The notes under the pieces are model-generated. The model was not told the origin of the DNA and searched no databases. It saw only the letters and a list, made by a program, of their open reading frames with translations. The position numbers were made by a program, and so were the translations under genes. A stretch of DNA of 64,000 nucleotides from a bacterium (GTDB lineage Bacteria > Pseudomonadota > Gammaproteobacteria > Burkholderiales > Thiobacillaceae): NCBI GenBank assembly GCA_009772925.1, contig WOUQ01000009.1, positions 105,853 through 169,852 on the forward strand, written 5' to 3'. Below are positions 42,774 through 51,134 of this stretch, piece after piece; positions within the stretch are counted from its first letter, which is position 1, and each line of letters starts with the position of its first letter.

Positions 42774-42840
42774 CGCCCCTCCTCGATCTCTCGGCTTCGC
42801 CGGTAGCGACGCATTATATGCGCGCAGATAGCGGCTTTTA

Positions 42841-43269
42841 TTACAAGTTGGTGACAAAGGGCACGCTCAGGCGCGTCCCGTCCAAGTCCAGGGTCATCAA
42901 CCACTCACGCGAGCCGCTGACGCATACCGGCAGCGTCACCGTGGCGCGCAGCACGCCATCGGGGCCGGGGCGCAGGACGTAGAGGTTGAAGCCCATGTCC
43001 ATGTCCGGCATCGTGAAGCGGACTTCTGCCCTGGCCACGCCCGGCGCCTCCAACCATAGCCCGAACGGTTGCAGCACGCGGATTTCGCGATCGACCCCCA
43101 GGCGGATGGCGCGACCCTCGACGCTCAGCGCGCAACCGCGCGTGAGCTCGGCGCAGTCTGCGCGCGTCGCCGGAGGCTCCTGACGCACCGGGTTGAACCA
43201 GAGCACCGCGCCCACCAGCGCGGCCAGCAGCAACGGGGCGAGCACGCCCATCCAGCGGGACGCCTTCAT
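42841..43269 (-). CDS. Membrane-anchored YtkA/FixH-like protein
   Basis: 142 aa from ATG 43269, overlapping the stop of mutT as ATGA. One N-terminal membrane segment (VLAPLLLAALVGAVLWF) and a periplasmic beta domain with RFTMPDMDMGFNLYVL and SREWLMTLDL. The MPxMxMG pattern and Trp near the end resemble YtkA/FixH proteins linked to copper or oxidase assembly. Family placement is tentative. Confidence 0.7.
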   Translation of the reverse strand: MKASRWMGVLAPLLLAALVGAVLWFNPVRQEPPATRADCAELTRGCALSVEGRAIRLGVDREIRVLQPFGLWLEAPGVARAEVRFTMPDMDMGFNLYVLRPGPDGVLRATVTLPVCVSGSREWLMTLDLDGTRLSVPFVTNL

Positions 43270-44207
43270 GGCGCGCGCCATGCCCGGCTCTTCAAAGCCA
43301 CACCATGGGCACCGTGGGTGCGGGCGATTTCCAGGCCATCCAGACCGAGGCCGCCCAGGGCGAACACCGGTAGCGGGTAGTCCGCCACCCACTCGGCAAA
43401 GCGCGGCCAGCCTAGGGTTTCCGCGCCGGGGTGGCTGGCGGTGGGCAGCACCGGCGACAGCACGACCAGGTCGAGCTCCAGTTCGGCGGCGCGACCCAGT
43501 TCCGCGGGGTTGTGGCAGGAAGCGCCCACCCACTCCAGGTCCGGCCGCGACGTGGCCGCCATGAGCTGGCCGGAAGCGAGATGCACGCCCGCGCCGAGTT
43601 GCGCCGCCAGGGCGGTGTCGCCGTTCAGCAGCAGGCGGGCGCCGAATTCGCGGCAGCGCGCCGCCACCTCGCGCGCGAGGCGGCGCCAGTTTTCCGTGTC
43701 GAGCTGCTTCTCGCGCAGTTGCAGCAGCCGCAGCCCGCCTCGCAGGCGTGCGTCGAGGGCGCGCAGGAAAGCCGCCTCGCCGAGCGCGGCGAGATCGGAA
43801 ACCGCATATTCCAGGGGCAGGCCGAGACCACGCAGGATGGGCCCGTTGGCGGGCAGGATGGGGGCCACCTCGGCTTGCTCGGCGCGCGTCCAGGCCAGCG
43901 CCTGGCCTTCATGCGGATGCGGCTCGCCGTGCCAGCCGGTGACGCGGAAGAAACGCAGCAGCACATGCGCGTGCGGATAGACGAAGGCGCGGTTGAGCCA
44001 GGGAAAGGCCTGCGTCACCTCGATGCCCAGTTCCTCCCGCAACTCCCGCCGCAGCGCCTCGCGCGCGGTTTCGCCCGCCTCCAGCTTGCCGCCGGGAAAC
44101 TCCCACCAGCCGGCATAGGCCTTGCCCTCGGGGCGGCGAGCCATGAGGAAGCTGCCGTCGGCGCGCTCGATGACCGCGGCGGCCACCTCGATCGGACGCG
44201 TGCTCAT
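43266..44207 (-). CDS. mutT: MutT-type Nudix hydrolase fused to a ThiE-like domain
   Basis: 313 aa. Residues 1-130 are a MutT domain with the Nudix box GGKLEAGETAREALRRELRE followed by ELGIE. Residues about 140-313 form a thiamine-phosphate-synthase-like TIM barrel (LQLREKQLD, SPVLPTASHPGAETLGW, PVFALGG). This fusion is common in beta- and gammaproteobacteria. It hydrolyses 8-oxo-dGTP; the ThiE-like part has unclear activity. Coupled to the M48 gene by ATGA. Confidence 0.92.
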   Translation of the reverse strand: MSTRPIEVAAAVIERADGSFLMARRPEGKAYAGWWEFPGGKLEAGETAREALRRELREELGIEVTQAFPWLNRAFVYPHAHVLLRFFRVTGWHGEPHPHEGQALAWTRAEQAEVAPILPANGPILRGLGLPLEYAVSDLAALGEAAFLRALDARLRGGLRLLQLREKQLDTENWRRLAREVAARCREFGARLLLNGDTALAAQLGAGVHLASGQLMAATSRPDLEWVGASCHNPAELGRAAELELDLVVLSPVLPTASHPGAETLGWPRFAEWVADYPLPVFALGGLGLDGLEIARTHGAHGVALKSRAWRAP

Positions 44208-45445
44208 GGCGCCAGGCGGGCCAGGGCCTGTTCGGCCTGGCGCGGCAAATCGATACCGTTGCAAAGATCGGCAAGCAGGCTCTTGCAGTGGGTTTCCTTG
44301 AAGCGGGCGAGTTCTGCGGCGCGCCGGTAATACTCGCTGGCCACCGGCAGGCCGAGGCCTTCCGCGGCGGCGCCCAGGTAGTACCAGCTGATGTCCTGCG
44401 CGTAGCCGACCTCCAGCACATCCCGCGCCAGGATTTCCCAGGCCCGGCCCTCGTGATAGGCGCGCAGCTTGTCCTTGCGCCGGAAGAAGGCCATGCCGCA
44501 GTCCTCGCAAGGCAGCAGCGCATCGCCACGCTTGAAGGCCTGCACGGCCGGATTGAGCAAGCTGAGCGGACGCGGATCCGGCGCCGGCGCGGCCTCGGCC
44601 TCGGCACCCGGAGTCACGTCGCGCACGTTGGCGGCCAGGCGGGTGGGCAGGCTGGCCGGATGGGCGGCGGCCTCGGCATACAGCGGGCGCATGTGCGGCA
44701 CCAACTCGTTCAGGGTTTCCATGCGGCTGTCGGAAGCGGGGTGGGTGGAGAGCAGATCGAAACGCCCCTTCTCGCCCGATGCCTTCATCATCTTTCGCCA
44801 CAACGACGGTGCGGCGGCGGGGTCGAAGCCGGCGCGCGCGGCGAGTTCGATGCCGATGCGGTCGGCCTCGGTTTCCGCGCCCCGGCTGTTGGGCAGCTGC
44901 CACAGCAGCAGGCTGGCGATATCGGCGCTCTGCCGGGTACCCGGATTGTTTCCCGCCACCGCGGCAACCAGGACGTCGGAGAGCAGGCCGACGGACATCT
45001 TCTCGCTGCCGTGGTTGGCCAGTGCGTGGCCGATCTCGTGCGCCATGACCTGGGCGATTTCGTCGTCCGTAGCCTGTATTTTCTCGATCAGACCGGAATA
45101 GATCGCCATCTTGCCGCCGGGCATGCAGAACGCGTTGATGGTCTTGGGGTCGTCGATGACGTTGACCTCCCAGGCCCAGTTGGCAGTGTCGGGCCGGTAG
45201 CGCACCGCCTGCGCCACCAACCGGTTGGTGATGCCGCGCACCCGCTCGACCATGGCGGCATGCGCATTCAGCCGGTTCTTCTTCGCATACGGCGCCAGTT
45301 CCGCCTTGTAGGCGCTGGCGGAGCGGGCAATCACCGTGTTCTCCGGCAACAGCGAGAACTGACTGCGTCCGGTCATCGGATTGCTGGAACAGGCGACCAG
45401 CAAGGCACCAGCCAGCACCACGGCGGCGCCGCGCGCGCGGGTCAT
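44204..45445 (-). CDS. M48 family metalloprotease lipoprotein
   Basis: 413 aa with a lipobox LVAC (Cys19), zinc motif HEIGH near residue 137 and third ligand in ETEADRIG near 188. The C-terminal 150 residues carry TPR-like helices. Similar periplasmic M48 proteins (LoiP/BepA-like) act in outer-membrane quality control. Part of a coupled ubiK-M48-mutT run. Confidence 0.9.
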   Translation of the reverse strand: MTRARGAAVVLAGALLVACSSNPMTGRSQFSLLPENTVIARSASAYKAELAPYAKKNRLNAHAAMVERVRGITNRLVAQAVRYRPDTANWAWEVNVIDDPKTINAFCMPGGKMAIYSGLIEKIQATDDEIAQVMAHEIGHALANHGSEKMSVGLLSDVLVAAVAGNNPGTRQSADIASLLLWQLPNSRGAETEADRIGIELAARAGFDPAAAPSLWRKMMKASGEKGRFDLLSTHPASDSRMETLNELVPHMRPLYAEAAAHPASLPTRLAANVRDVTPGAEAEAAPAPDPRPLSLLNPAVQAFKRGDALLPCEDCGMAFFRRKDKLRAYHEGRAWEILARDVLEVGYAQDISWYYLGAAAEGLGLPVASEYYRRAAELARFKETHCKSLLADLCNGIDLPRQAEQALARLAP

Positions 45446-45681
45446 CCCGGCTGATCCCCTTCCAGGCGTGCCAGGCGGGTCTCCAATTCGCGCAACTGTT
45501 CGCGCGTGCGGGCCAGCACCTCGGTCTGCACGTCGAACTCCTCGCGGCTGACCAGATCCAGTTTGGCCAGCCAGGCCGACAGCGCGGCCTTCAGGTTTTT
45601 TTCCATGTCGCGCGCCGGGCTCGCGGCCAGCACTTCGGACACCTTGCCGGCCATTTCCGTAACCAGGTTCTGCTTGAGCAT
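45442..45681 (-). CDS. ubiK: Ubiquinone biosynthesis accessory factor UbiK
   Basis: 79 aa from ATG 45681. [20 protein letters not shown] and a C-terminal coiled coil ([20 protein letters not shown]) are typical of the UbiK/YqiC family, which helps the UbiJ complex in ubiquinone synthesis. The stop overlaps the M48 ATG. Divergent from the torF operon. Confidence 0.88.
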   Translation of the reverse strand: MLKQNLVTEMAGKVSEVLAASPARDMEKNLKAALSAWLAKLDLVSREEFDVQTEVLARTREQLRELETRLARLEGDQPG

Positions 45682-45754
45682 CTCGTCATCCTTTTCGTTT
45701 GTGGCCAAGTGTAGCAAGGGTAAACCGCCTCCCGCCGGGCGCAAGTGCCAAGAA

Positions 45755-45804
45755 GGTGCATGACCCTGCCACGCATGCACCAATATCAGGCATCGGTGCG
45801 CACC
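45755..45804 (+). promoter_or_regulatory. Half-sites upstream of the sigma54 promoter
   Basis: GGTGCAT (45755-45761), ATGCACC (45775-45781) and GGTGCGCACC (45795-45804) resemble NtrC half-sites (GCACC/GGTGC) but the spacing does not match the standard site. They lie 50-100 bases upstream of the -24/-12 element, a usual enhancer position. Confidence 0.35.
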
Positions 45805-45852
45805 ATGTCCGCAATAAATACATAACACATTGTTTATTAAAGTTTATTTTTC

Positions 45853-45868
45853 TGGCACGGAGCATGCT
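45853..45868 (+). promoter_or_regulatory. Sigma54 (RpoN) promoter
   Basis: TGGCACG-N4-ATGCT matches the consensus TGGCACG-N4-TTGCW with one mismatch. It lies 43 bases before the torF ATG and would place torF-glnK-amtB under nitrogen control. Confidence 0.8.
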
Positions 45869-45910
45869 ATACAAGGCTGTGCACTACCGCACCATTCCTT
45901 GGAGAACGTC

Positions 45911-46600
45911 ATGAAAAAAATCTCTACCGCCCTGCTGTTGACCGGACTGGCGAGCGCGCCCGGCCTCGCCCTGGCTGCTGAGGAAAGCCCGCACACCATC
46001 ACCGGCAACCTGACCCTGGTCAGCGACTATCAGTTCCGCGGCGTGTCGCAGACCGACGAGGATCCGGCCATCCAGGGCGGCTTCGACTACGCCCACAAGA
46101 GCGGCTTCTACCTGGGGGTCTGGGCCTCCAACGTGGAATTCGGCGATGCCAATTCCGAGTGGGACGTCTATGGCGGCTATGCCGGCAGCGTCGGCGACCT
46201 GGGCTACAACGTTGGCCTGCTGCAGTACATCTACCCCGACCTGGGCGACGCCAACACCCTCGAAGCCTACGCCGGCATCACCTACAAGGGTTTCGGTCTG
46301 AAGGCCTCCTACACCCTCTCCGACGAGTATTTCGGCTTCGACGACAGCGACGGCACCATCTACTGGGATGCCACCTACAACTACACCTTCTCCAACGGCT
46401 GGAGCCTGGGCCTGCACTATGGCTACACTGCGGGCGAAGGCGACCAGGAAGACTACGCCGACTGGAAGGTCGGTCTTACCGTGCCGGTCGGCAAGTTCAA
46501 CTTCGGCATCGCCTATGTCGCCACCGACAGCGATGGCGAAGACTTCTACGGCAAGTGGGCGGACGATCGATTCATTCTTTCCGTCGGCACCACTTTCTAA
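45911..46600 (+). CDS. TorF family putative porin
   Basis: 229 aa with a signal peptide (ISTALLLTGLASAPGLALA). LVSDYQFRGVSQTDEDPAIQ is the N-terminal signature of the TorF/TIGR02001 outer-membrane family; it ends in Phe as barrels do. This gene is commonly found just upstream of glnK-amtB in betaproteobacteria and may pass ammonium or small nitrogen compounds. The sigma54-type site supports this. Confidence 0.9.
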   Translation: MKKISTALLLTGLASAPGLALAAEESPHTITGNLTLVSDYQFRGVSQTDEDPAIQGGFDYAHKSGFYLGVWASNVEFGDANSEWDVYGGYAGSVGDLGYNVGLLQYIYPDLGDANTLEAYAGITYKGFGLKASYTLSDEYFGFDDSDGTIYWDATYNYTFSNGWSLGLHYGYTAGEGDQEDYADWKVGLTVPVGKFNFGIAYVATDSDGEDFYGKWADDRFILSVGTTF

Positions 46601-46990
<390 letters not shown>

Positions 46991-47002
46991 GGAGAAGCAA
47001 TC

Positions 47003-48490
47003 ATGAAACGCCTATTCGCGACCTTGATGTTGCTGGGCTCGCTGGGATTGTCCAGCGTCGCCCTGTCAGAGCAACCTGTGCCGGCGGTGGCCCCTGCCGC
47101 AACCGCCGAGGCGGTTCCAGCCGCCGCCCCCGAAACGGCACCGCCGCTGGAAGCCGCGCCGGCAGCGGCAACCGACGCGCCCGCAGAGGCCGCGGCGGCT
47201 CCCGTGCCGGACAAGGGTGATACGACCTGGATGCTGGTTTCGACCCTGCTGGTCATCCTCATGACCATTCCGGGCCTGGCCCTGTTCTACGGCGGCCTGG
47301 TGCGCGCCAAGAACATGCTGTCTGTGCTCACCCAGGTCTTCGCCATCTTCTGCGTGATCTCGGTGCTGTGGGTGGTGTATGGCTACTCCCTGGCCTTCAC
47401 GCCGGGTGGTGACCTGAACAGCTTCATCGGCGGCTTGTCCAAGATGTTCCTGGCCGGTGTGGACCCCAGCGTCAACGTGGAGACCTTCTCCAAGGGCGTG
47501 GTGATCCCCGAAATGGTGTTCATGGTGTTCCAGCTCACCTTCGCGGCCATCACCGTGGCGCTGATCGTCGGCGGCTTCGCCGAACGCATCAAGTTCTCCG
47601 CGCTGCTGGTGTTCTCCGTGCTGTGGTTCACCTTCTCGTACTTGCCGATGGCGCACATGGTCTGGTTCTGGGGCGGCCCGTCCGCCTATGGCGACCCGGC
47701 CGGCTTCCTGTTCGCCAAGGGTGCGTTGGACTTTGCGGGCGGTACCGTGGTGCACATCAACGCCGCGATGGCCGCGCTGATGGGGGCCATCGTCATCGGC
47801 AAGCGGGTGGGCTACGGCCGCGACGCCATGGCTCCGCACAACCTGATGGCCACCATGATCGGCGCTTCGCTGCTGTGGGTGGGCTGGTTCGGCTTCAACG
47901 CCGGCTCCAACCTGGAAGCCACCGGTACCGCTGTCCTGGCGATGGTCAACACGGTGGTGGCAACTGCTGCGGCGGCGATGTCCTGGATGTTCGCGGAATG
48001 GATGATCAAGGGCAAGCCCTCCATGCTGGGCATCGCCTCCGGTGCGGTAGCGGGTCTGGTGGCCGTCACCCCGGCGGCTGGCTTCGCCGGTCCCATGGGT
48101 GCCATCGTCCTCGGCATGGTCGCTGGCGTCGCCTGTCTGTGGGGCGTCACTGGCCTGAAGCACGCCCTCGGCTACGACGACTCCCTGGACGTGTTCGGCA
48201 TCCACGGTATCGCTGGCATCCTCGGCGCCATCGGCACCGGCATCCTGGTCAACCCGGCCCTGGGCGGCACTGGCGTGTTCGACTACGCCACCAATGCCGT
48301 CGCCGAGTACAGCTCCGCACAGGTAATCAGCCAGCTTTGGGGCGTGGGCACGGTCGTCGTGTGGTCCGGCGTGGTCAGCTTCGTGCTGTTCAAGCTGATC
48401 GACATGACCATGGGCCTACGGGTACCGGAAGAACAGGAACGCGAAGGTCTGGACACCGCCACCCACGGCGAGCGGGCCTACAACCTCTGA
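47003..48490 (+). CDS. amtB: Ammonium transporter
   Basis: 495 aa. A signal peptide is followed by an Ala/Pro-rich linker (residues about 25-70), then the 11-helix Amt fold beginning TTWMLVSTLLVILMTIPGLA. The FYGGLVRAKNMLS, AHMVWFWGG and DDSLDVFGIHGIAGILGA blocks carry pore residues, including the twin His region. Downstream of glnK by 12 bases. Confidence 0.95.
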   Translation: MKRLFATLMLLGSLGLSSVALSEQPVPAVAPAATAEAVPAAAPETAPPLEAAPAAATDAPAEAAAAPVPDKGDTTWMLVSTLLVILMTIPGLALFYGGLVRAKNMLSVLTQVFAIFCVISVLWVVYGYSLAFTPGGDLNSFIGGLSKMFLAGVDPSVNVETFSKGVVIPEMVFMVFQLTFAAITVALIVGGFAERIKFSALLVFSVLWFTFSYLPMAHMVWFWGGPSAYGDPAGFLFAKGALDFAGGTVVHINAAMAALMGAIVIGKRVGYGRDAMAPHNLMATMIGASLLWVGWFGFNAGSNLEATGTAVLAMVNTVVATAAAAMSWMFAEWMIKGKPSMLGIASGAVAGLVAVTPAAGFAGPMGAIVLGMVAGVACLWGVTGLKHALGYDDSLDVFGIHGIAGILGAIGTGILVNPALGGTGVFDYATNAVAEYSSAQVISQLWGVGTVVVWSGVVSFVLFKLIDMTMGLRVPEEQEREGLDTATHGERAYNL

Positions 48491-48528
48491 CCCGGTTCAC
48501 GAATCCATCTCACACCACGTGAGTTCAA

Positions 48529-48553
48529 GGGCGCTGCAAGGCGCCCTTTTTTT
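48529..48553 (+). terminator. Rho-independent terminator after amtB
   Basis: GGGCGC (48529-48534) and GCGCCC (48541-48546) around a 6-base loop, then T7. Confidence 0.92.
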
Positions 48554-48577
48554 CTTCTACGCACCCCGGCGTTCCGA

Positions 48578-48610
48578 TGTCACGAAACCTTCACGAAACC
48601 GTCATAACAT
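48578..48610 (+). promoter_or_regulatory. Pho box, three 11-base units
   Basis: TGTCACGAAAC, CTTCACGAAAC and CGTCATAACAT follow in tandem, matching the 11-base repeat of PhoB sites. It lies 31 bases before phoB, indicating autoregulation. Confidence 0.8.
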
Positions 48611-48640
48611 GGTGTCGATTTCATCTCATTGGAGGCGCGC

Positions 48641-49333
48641 ATGTCCGCCACCATACTCGTCATCGAAGACGAACCGGGCATCCAGGAAGTCCTCAAGTTC
48701 AGCCTGGGCCAGCATGGCCATGACGTCCTCGTCGCCGACGACGCCGAGTCGGCCATGGGCCAGTTGCGCGGCGCCCTGCCGGATCTGATCCTGCTGGACT
48801 GGATGCTGCCGGGCATGTCGGGCATCGAACTGGCCCGGCGCATCCGCGGCGACGCCCGCCTGAAGGAAGTGCCCATCATCATGCTCACCGCGCGTACCCT
48901 GGAGAACGACAAGATACTGGGCCTGGAGACGGGCGCCGACGACTACATCACCAAACCCTTCTCGCCGCGCGAGCTGATGGCCCGCATCAAGGCGGTGCTG
49001 CGCCGACGCGCGCCGCAAATGACCGAGGATCCCGTGGCGATTCGCGGCCTCAGGCTGGATCCCCGCTCGCACCGCGTATTCGCTGCGGAAAAACCGGTCG
49101 AACTGGGCCCCACCGAGTTCCGCCTGCTGCATTTCCTGATGACCCATCCGGAGCGGGTCTATTCGCGTTCACAACTGCTCGACCAGGTCTGGGGCGATCA
49201 TGTCTTCGTCGAGGAACGCACCGTCGACGTGCATATCCGACGCCTGCGCGCCGCCCTCGAGGCGGACGGCCACGACAGCCTGATCCAGACCGTGCGCGGC
49301 GCCGGCTACCGCCTGTCCGCCACCCCGGATTGA
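48641..49333 (+). CDS. phoB: Phosphate response regulator PhoB
   Basis: 230 aa from ATG 48641, with TTGGAGG upstream (an in-frame ATG at 48629 lacks this). A receiver domain (VIEDE, phosphoacceptor in [10 protein letters not shown]) and an OmpR-type winged helix ([28 protein letters not shown]). Controls the phosphate-starvation regulon. Confidence 0.95.
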   Translation: MSATILVIEDEPGIQEVLKFSLGQHGHDVLVADDAESAMGQLRGALPDLILLDWMLPGMSGIELARRIRGDARLKEVPIIMLTARTLENDKILGLETGADDYITKPFSPRELMARIKAVLRRRAPQMTEDPVAIRGLRLDPRSHRVFAAEKPVELGPTEFRLLHFLMTHPERVYSRSQLLDQVWGDHVFVEERTVDVHIRRLRAALEADGHDSLIQTVRGAGYRLSATPD

Positions 49334-49417
49334 GCGTGGCCGCGTCCGGCCGGGCTCGAATCGGCGGCCACGCGTGCGGAGTAGAATGACCGTCCCGTTC
49401 CCCCGCCGCTTCCGCTG

Positions 49418-50755
49418 ATGCCGTCGTTCTGGTGGCGCCCCCTCGGTCTCGTCCTTGGCCTGGCCGTGCTTTCCGCCCTGCTCTCGACCGGCTCGGAGCC
49501 GGGTACCGGCTGGGCCCTGTTCGCCGGCGGACTGGGCCTTTATCTGCTCTATCACCTGCGCCAGTTGCGCAAGCTTTTGGACTGGCTGGCCAGCGATCAA
49601 CAGGCACCGCCTTCCGCCGACGGTCTCTGGGGCGACGTCCTATACCGCCTGGCAAAGCTGTTGCGCGCGCGGCAGGGCGCCCAGCAGAAGGTCACCGCCG
49701 ACCTCGAGCAGATGCTGGAGGCCACCCGTAATCTGCCCGACGGCGTGGTCATCCTCGGCGAGGACAACCGCATCGACTGGCTGAACCAGGCCGCGGAAAG
49801 CCTGCTTGGCATCTCGCCGGCCCGCGACCTTGGCCAGTTCGTGCATTACCTGATGCGCCAGGCGCGCTTCTCCGCCTGGCTGTCGGCCGAGGATTACGGA
49901 CAGACCCTGAACATGACCTCGCCCACCGCGCCAGGGAAAACCCTGTCCCTGCAACTGGTGCCCCTGCCGCGCCGGCAGAAAATGCTGCTGGTGCGCGACA
50001 TCACCGAAATCGCGCGGGTGGAGGCCATGCGCCGGGATTTCGTGGCCGACGTCTCGCACGAGCTGCGCACCCCGGTCACCGTCATCGTCGGCTTCCTGGA
50101 AGCCTTCGAGGACATGCAGGAACCCGATCCGGCGCAGTTCCGCAAACACATCCCCCTGATGCGCGAGCAGTCCGACCGCATCCGCCGACTGGTGGACGAT
50201 CTGCTTACCCTGGCACGCCTGGAAAGCGAACCGGACACCCGCGACGAAAGTGTCGACGTGCCGGCCCTGGGCCGGCGCCTCGCCGAGGAAGCGCGCGCCA
50301 TGAGCCAGGGCCGGCAGCACATCGTGCTGCGCGAGGACAGCGCGGCCCGCCTCATCGGCAACAGCCAGGAGTTGTACGGGGCGCTGGCCAACCTGGTCTC
50401 CAACGCCGTGCGCTATACCCCGGCGGGAGGACGCATCGAACTGCGCTGGGCGGACGCGGAGCACGGCGGCGCGGTGTTCTCGGTGCAGGATACCGGCGAG
50501 GGTATCGAGCCCCAGCACATCCCGCGCCTGACCGAGCGCTTCTACCGGGTGGACCGCGGCCGCTCCCGCGCCACCGGCGGCACCGGCCTCGGCCTGGCCA
50601 TCGTCAAACACGTGTTGCAGCGCCACCAGGCCCGGCTGCGCATCGACAGTACCGTGGGCAAGGGCAGCACCTTCACGGCCGTGTTCCCTGCCGAGCGGGT
50701 CATTCCTGCGGCGGCCCCAGACGCTGGCGCAGCAGCGCCTCACACTGCGACCTGA
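49418..50755 (+). CDS. phoR: Phosphate sensor kinase PhoR
   Basis: 445 aa. Two N-terminal hydrophobic segments (residues about 8-45), a PAS domain (LPDGVVILGEDNRIDWLNQA), phosphoacceptor His214 in SHELRTPVT and a full HATPase (NLVSNAVRYTPAGG, DTGEGIE, GGTGLGLAIVKHVLQRH). Encoded 84 bases after phoB. The 3' end overlaps the convergent HIT gene by 56 bases. Confidence 0.95.
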   Translation: MPSFWWRPLGLVLGLAVLSALLSTGSEPGTGWALFAGGLGLYLLYHLRQLRKLLDWLASDQQAPPSADGLWGDVLYRLAKLLRARQGAQQKVTADLEQMLEATRNLPDGVVILGEDNRIDWLNQAAESLLGISPARDLGQFVHYLMRQARFSAWLSAEDYGQTLNMTSPTAPGKTLSLQLVPLPRRQKMLLVRDITEIARVEAMRRDFVADVSHELRTPVTVIVGFLEAFEDMQEPDPAQFRKHIPLMREQSDRIRRLVDDLLTLARLESEPDTRDESVDVPALGRRLAEEARAMSQGRQHIVLREDSAARLIGNSQELYGALANLVSNAVRYTPAGGRIELRWADAEHGGAVFSVQDTGEGIEPQHIPRLTERFYRVDRGRSRATGGTGLGLAIVKHVLQRHQARLRIDSTVGKGSTFTAVFPAERVIPAAAPDAGAAAPHTAT

Positions 50756-51134
50756 AGTCGGCCGCCGGCAGACGCGGCGAGAAGGCCTCGCGCCGGGGCG
50801 GCGCCCAGATCGCGTCGGGGTAATGGCGGTCGTCGGCGAAGCGCGGAATCACATGCCAATGCAGGTGCGGCACCAGGTTGCCCAGGCTGGCCAGGTTGAT
50901 CTTGGCCGGATCGAACACGGTGCGCACCACCGCCTCGACGGCGAACACCACGTCCATCAGCCGGCGCCGGTCCGCCGCCGGGAGATCGGTCATTTCCCGG
51001 ACGTGGGCGTTCAGGATGACGCGGCAGAAACCGGGATAGTCGGCATCGTCCACCCAGATCACGCGGCAGAAGGCGTCGGACCAGAGGACGTCGCCGGCGT
51101 CGGCCAGGCACAGGGGGCAGTTGGGGTCTCTCAC
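50700..51134 (-). CDS. HIT family protein
   Basis: 144 aa from GTG 51134. The histidine triad HLHWHVIPR is present, with CPLCLADAG at the N-terminus as a partial zinc site. HIT proteins hydrolyse or transfer nucleotides from dinucleotide or acyl-nucleotide substrates. The start overlaps the oxidoreductase stop (GTGA). Confidence 0.9.
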   Translation of the reverse strand: MRDPNCPLCLADAGDVLWSDAFCRVIWVDDADYPGFCRVILNAHVREMTDLPAADRRRLMDVVFAVEAVVRTVFDPAKINLASLGNLVPHLHWHVIPRFADDRHYPDAIWAPPRREAFSPRLPAADFRSQCEALLRQRLGPPQE

